Under the pieces are notes generated by a model. It saw only the letters and a list, made by a program, of their open reading frames with translations, was not told the DNA's origin and did no database searches. The translations under genes and the position numbers were made by a program. From the NCBI GenBank assembly GCA_024234955.1, contig JACKNK010000003.1:372001-436000 (forward strand): a stretch of 64,000 bases of DNA, given 5' to 3'. The stretch comes from Gammaproteobacteria bacterium (lineage in GTDB: Bacteria > Pseudomonadota > Gammaproteobacteria > JACKNK01). Below are positions 62,010-64,000 of this stretch, in pieces (the stretch's first letter is position 1; each line of letters opens with the position of its first letter).

Positions 62010-63767
62010 TCATGCCGGGGGCTCCGTCAGACGCCCTGCGGGGGATTTCCCCTGGGCATGCCGTAACGGTTCCCCGTCCGGCTGAATGTTCAAGAGCCGT
62101 AACGCGCCGCCCATCACTTTGGCGAATACCGGTGCAGCGACCTGCCCACCGTAGTACTGGTCTCCGCGCGGCTCATCGATGACCACCACGCCAACCAGCG
62201 AACGCCCCTCAATGGGCGTGAATCCGGCAAACACGGCTACATAGCGATCGTCGGCATATCCGCCGCTGACACTCTTCTTGGCAGTCCCCGTCTTGCCAGC
62301 GACACGGTAATGATCGATGTGTGCCTGCGGCGCCGTGCCACCTGGCAGGGTTACGCGCTCCATCATGTCGACGACTTGCTGGGTGCGGACCGGATCGAAT
62401 ACCCGGATGCCTTGGGCATCGCCCTCCACCTTGAGCAGAGAAACCTGGGTGCGCACACCCCGATTGGCGAGGATCGAATAGGCGCGCGCCAGTTGCAGCG
62501 GGGTGACCGTCAGGCCGTACCCGAAAGCGATCGTGGCCACATCCAGTCGCACCCAATCGTTGAACGGACGCATCGAGCCGGCGGATTCGTTGGGGAACCC
62601 GGTTCCGGTGTTTTCCCCGAACCCGGCACTCACCAGCACATCGGAGACCTGCTCCGCGCCCAGCTGCAACGCGATCTTGGCGACACCGACATTGCTCGAT
62701 TTCTGGATCACGGTGCTGATGTCGATCTCACCGTAATTGTGGACATCGCTGATGGTATGACCGCCGACCCGGAACAGACCCGGAGAGGTATTGATGCGGG
62801 TCTGCGGCGAAAACTCTCCAGACCGCAGTCCGGCAAGCACCGTGAAAGGCTTGATGGTCGAACCCGGCTCGAAGGTATCGAGCAAGGCTGCGTTGCGGAG
62901 CAATTCGGGGCGCAGCTCACCGCGATCGTTGGGGTTGTAGGAAGGCTGATTGACCAGGGCCAGGACTTCGCCGCTGGCGGCATCCATGACCACGACCGAG
63001 CCCCCTTTGACGCGATGCTCGATAACCGCCGCCTTGAGTTCACGGTAAGCGAGGTACTGCACCTCGCGATCGATGGAGAGTCGAAGATCCTGGCCGGGCG
63101 ACGCCTCGCTCACCAATTTCACGTCACGCACGGCACGACCCAGCAGATCCTTGATCATCAGTTTCTTGCCGGCACTGCCCTGCAGCCATTCGTCGTAGGC
63201 GCGTTCCAGCCCTTCCTGGCCGCGATCCTCGATGTCGGTGAGCCCGACCAGATGCGCCGAGACCTCGCCCGTCGGGTAGTAACGACGATATTCACGCTCA
63301 CGGCTGACACCCGGGAAGCCGGAAGCCAGGATCCGATCCGCGTCCTGCGGCGGCATATGGCGTCGCAGATACAGGAACTTTCGTTCGCTGTGCCGCGTCA
63401 AGTAGGCGCGCAGCGAGTTCTCGTCCATATCGATCATGTCGGCGAGCTGCGCAAAGCGGCCCGGCTCCATCGCCAGCAACTTGGCGGGCTCCGCCCCGAT
63501 GGTATCGACCGGGGTCGAGATCGCCACCGGATCACCGTTTCGGTCGCTGATCACGCCGCGATGCGCCTGAAGGATTTCGGGACGTACATGTCGCGCATCG
63601 CCTTCCTTCTGCAGGAATTCGTTATGCACCAATTGAAGCCAGGCAGCGCGCGAAGCCAAACCCACAGCACCCAGGGCAACCAGACCCAGCAACAAGTGGC
63701 GACGCCAGGGCGGTGTCGTCATCGGTCGATTCGGCTGCGAAATGGAAACCGGGCGGTGCGCGTTCAT
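62010..63767 (-). CDS. ftsI: Septal peptidoglycan transpeptidase FtsI (PBP3)
   Basis: FtsI cross-links peptidoglycan at the division site. The ATG at 63767 overlaps the ftsL stop (ATGA) and gives 585 residues; a GTG two codons earlier is an alternative. It has one N-terminal helix (HLLLGLVALGAVGLASRAAWLQLV), a non-catalytic domain with RGVISDRNGDPVAIST and a transpeptidase domain carrying SxxK in EPGSTIKPFT near residue 295, SxN in QKSSNVGVAK near 350 and KTG in VAGKTGTAKK near 485. All catalytic residues are present. Confidence 0.97.
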   Translation of the reverse strand: MNAHRPVSISQPNRPMTTPPWRRHLLLGLVALGAVGLASRAAWLQLVHNEFLQKEGDARHVRPEILQAHRGVISDRNGDPVAISTPVDTIGAEPAKLLAMEPGRFAQLADMIDMDENSLRAYLTRHSERKFLYLRRHMPPQDADRILASGFPGVSREREYRRYYPTGEVSAHLVGLTDIEDRGQEGLERAYDEWLQGSAGKKLMIKDLLGRAVRDVKLVSEASPGQDLRLSIDREVQYLAYRELKAAVIEHRVKGGSVVVMDAASGEVLALVNQPSYNPNDRGELRPELLRNAALLDTFEPGSTIKPFTVLAGLRSGEFSPQTRINTSPGLFRVGGHTISDVHNYGEIDISTVIQKSSNVGVAKIALQLGAEQVSDVLVSAGFGENTGTGFPNESAGSMRPFNDWVRLDVATIAFGYGLTVTPLQLARAYSILANRGVRTQVSLLKVEGDAQGIRVFDPVRTQQVVDMMERVTLPGGTAPQAHIDHYRVAGKTGTAKKSVSGGYADDRYVAVFAGFTPIEGRSLVGVVVIDEPRGDQYYGGQVAAPVFAKVMGGALRLLNIQPDGEPLRHAQGKSPAGRLTEPPA

Positions 63768-64000
63768 TGCCACACCATCACAATTTCGTCGCTGCGTGGC
63801 AGACGCATCTCAAGTTGCGTCCGCGCCAATCGCTCCACCCGAGCAGAGGTGGCCAACGCACCCTGCTCCAGCTGAAGGCGGCGCCATTCGATATCCAGAC
63901 GATCACGCTCCTTGGACAGCGCCTGCGAATCGGCAAACAGCACGCGACTCTGAAAGCGCGCATAGACCAGCGCGAGGGCGGAGGCGAGACACAGCACGGA
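63764..64000 (-). CDS. ftsL: Cell division protein FtsL (5' end may lie outside window)
   Basis: FtsL is a small bitopic divisome protein that pairs with FtsB through a coiled coil. At least 77 codons are visible: a hydrophobic start (LCLASALALVYARFQSR), a coiled coil (SQALSKERDRLDIEWRRLQLEQGAL) in heptads and the FtsL-like end ERLARTQLEMRLPRSDEIVMV. The frame continues to the window edge; GTG at 63997 is only an internal possibility, as FtsL is usually 90-120 residues. It overlaps ftsI by four bases. Position in the dcw cluster supports the call. Confidence 0.85.
   Translation of the reverse strand, partial: SVLCLASALALVYARFQSRVLFADSQALSKERDRLDIEWRRLQLEQGALATSARVERLARTQLEMRLPRSDEIVMVWQ

Noticed and set aside
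62310..63875. 521-codon plus-strand open frame opposite ftsI
   Set aside because: It is antisense to an intact FtsI with all transpeptidase motifs and shows no protein family features.

Overview
This window is a stretch of core chromosome from a GC-rich, Gram-negative gammaproteobacterium. The evidence is the non-enterobacterial dcw cluster containing murB, the E. coli-like order tpiA-secG-tRNA-Leu(GAG) followed by nuo, separate nuoC and nuoD, an rnfABCDGE-nth operon, lpxC, and meso-DAP-type MurE. The pair of amylosucrase and fructokinase genes is reminiscent of halophilic sulfur- or methane-oxidising gammaproteobacteria that use sucrose as an osmolyte. That placement is inference and no genus is claimed. 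No prophage, CRISPR array or complete insertion sequence was seen.

Layout. 1-12148 (minus): a complex I operon, nuoA to nuoL plus the start of nuoM, with a candidate promoter and an upstream terminator. 12465-14390 (minus): tRNA-Leu(GAG), secG, tpiA and an msrQ without msrP beside it. 14408-14569: first copy of a small non-coding transposon-like element (MITE). 14682-17518 (plus): a membrane J-domain protein overlapping an orphan hypF. 17510-23270 (minus): gluQ, amylosucrase, fructokinase, an ArsB/NhaD-type permease and a CBS-domain protein. 23696-31547 (plus): metG, the complete Rnf operon and nth. 31552-33285 (minus): a catalytically degenerate receiver-GGDEF-EAL protein. 33440-37509 (minus): a tightly overlapping operon of ABC ATPase, FtsX-like permease, ParA-like ATPase, TatD and TcdA. 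37716-37876: second MITE copy, which abuts the start of a GT39-type membrane glycosyltransferase (37884-39539, plus). 39545-45509 (minus): M23 peptidase, secA, argJ and a Nudix/ThiE-like fusion. 45559-46008 (plus): dciA. 45983-64000 (minus): the dcw cluster, read ftsL-ftsI-murE-murF-mraY-murD-ftsW-murG-murC-(small ORF)-murB-ddlB-ftsQ-ftsA-ftsZ, followed by lpxC.

How the genes work together. Nuo and Rnf provide two separate NADH-linked, ion-coupled electron-transfer complexes. The dcw genes build peptidoglycan precursors from UDP-MurNAc to lipid II and assemble the division septum; lpxC commits carbon to lipid A. Amylosucrase and fructokinase form a short sucrose-use route.

The least ordinary signals are: two MITE copies with clear target duplications, each placed at the translation start of a different gene; an intrinsic-terminator-like hairpin between ftsA and ftsZ and another just before lpxC; a small translationally coupled ORF between murC and murB; the degenerate c-di-GMP-type protein; and the ABC transporter-ParA operon. 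None of these amounts to a clearly new multi-gene system. The rest is well-known housekeeping sequence.
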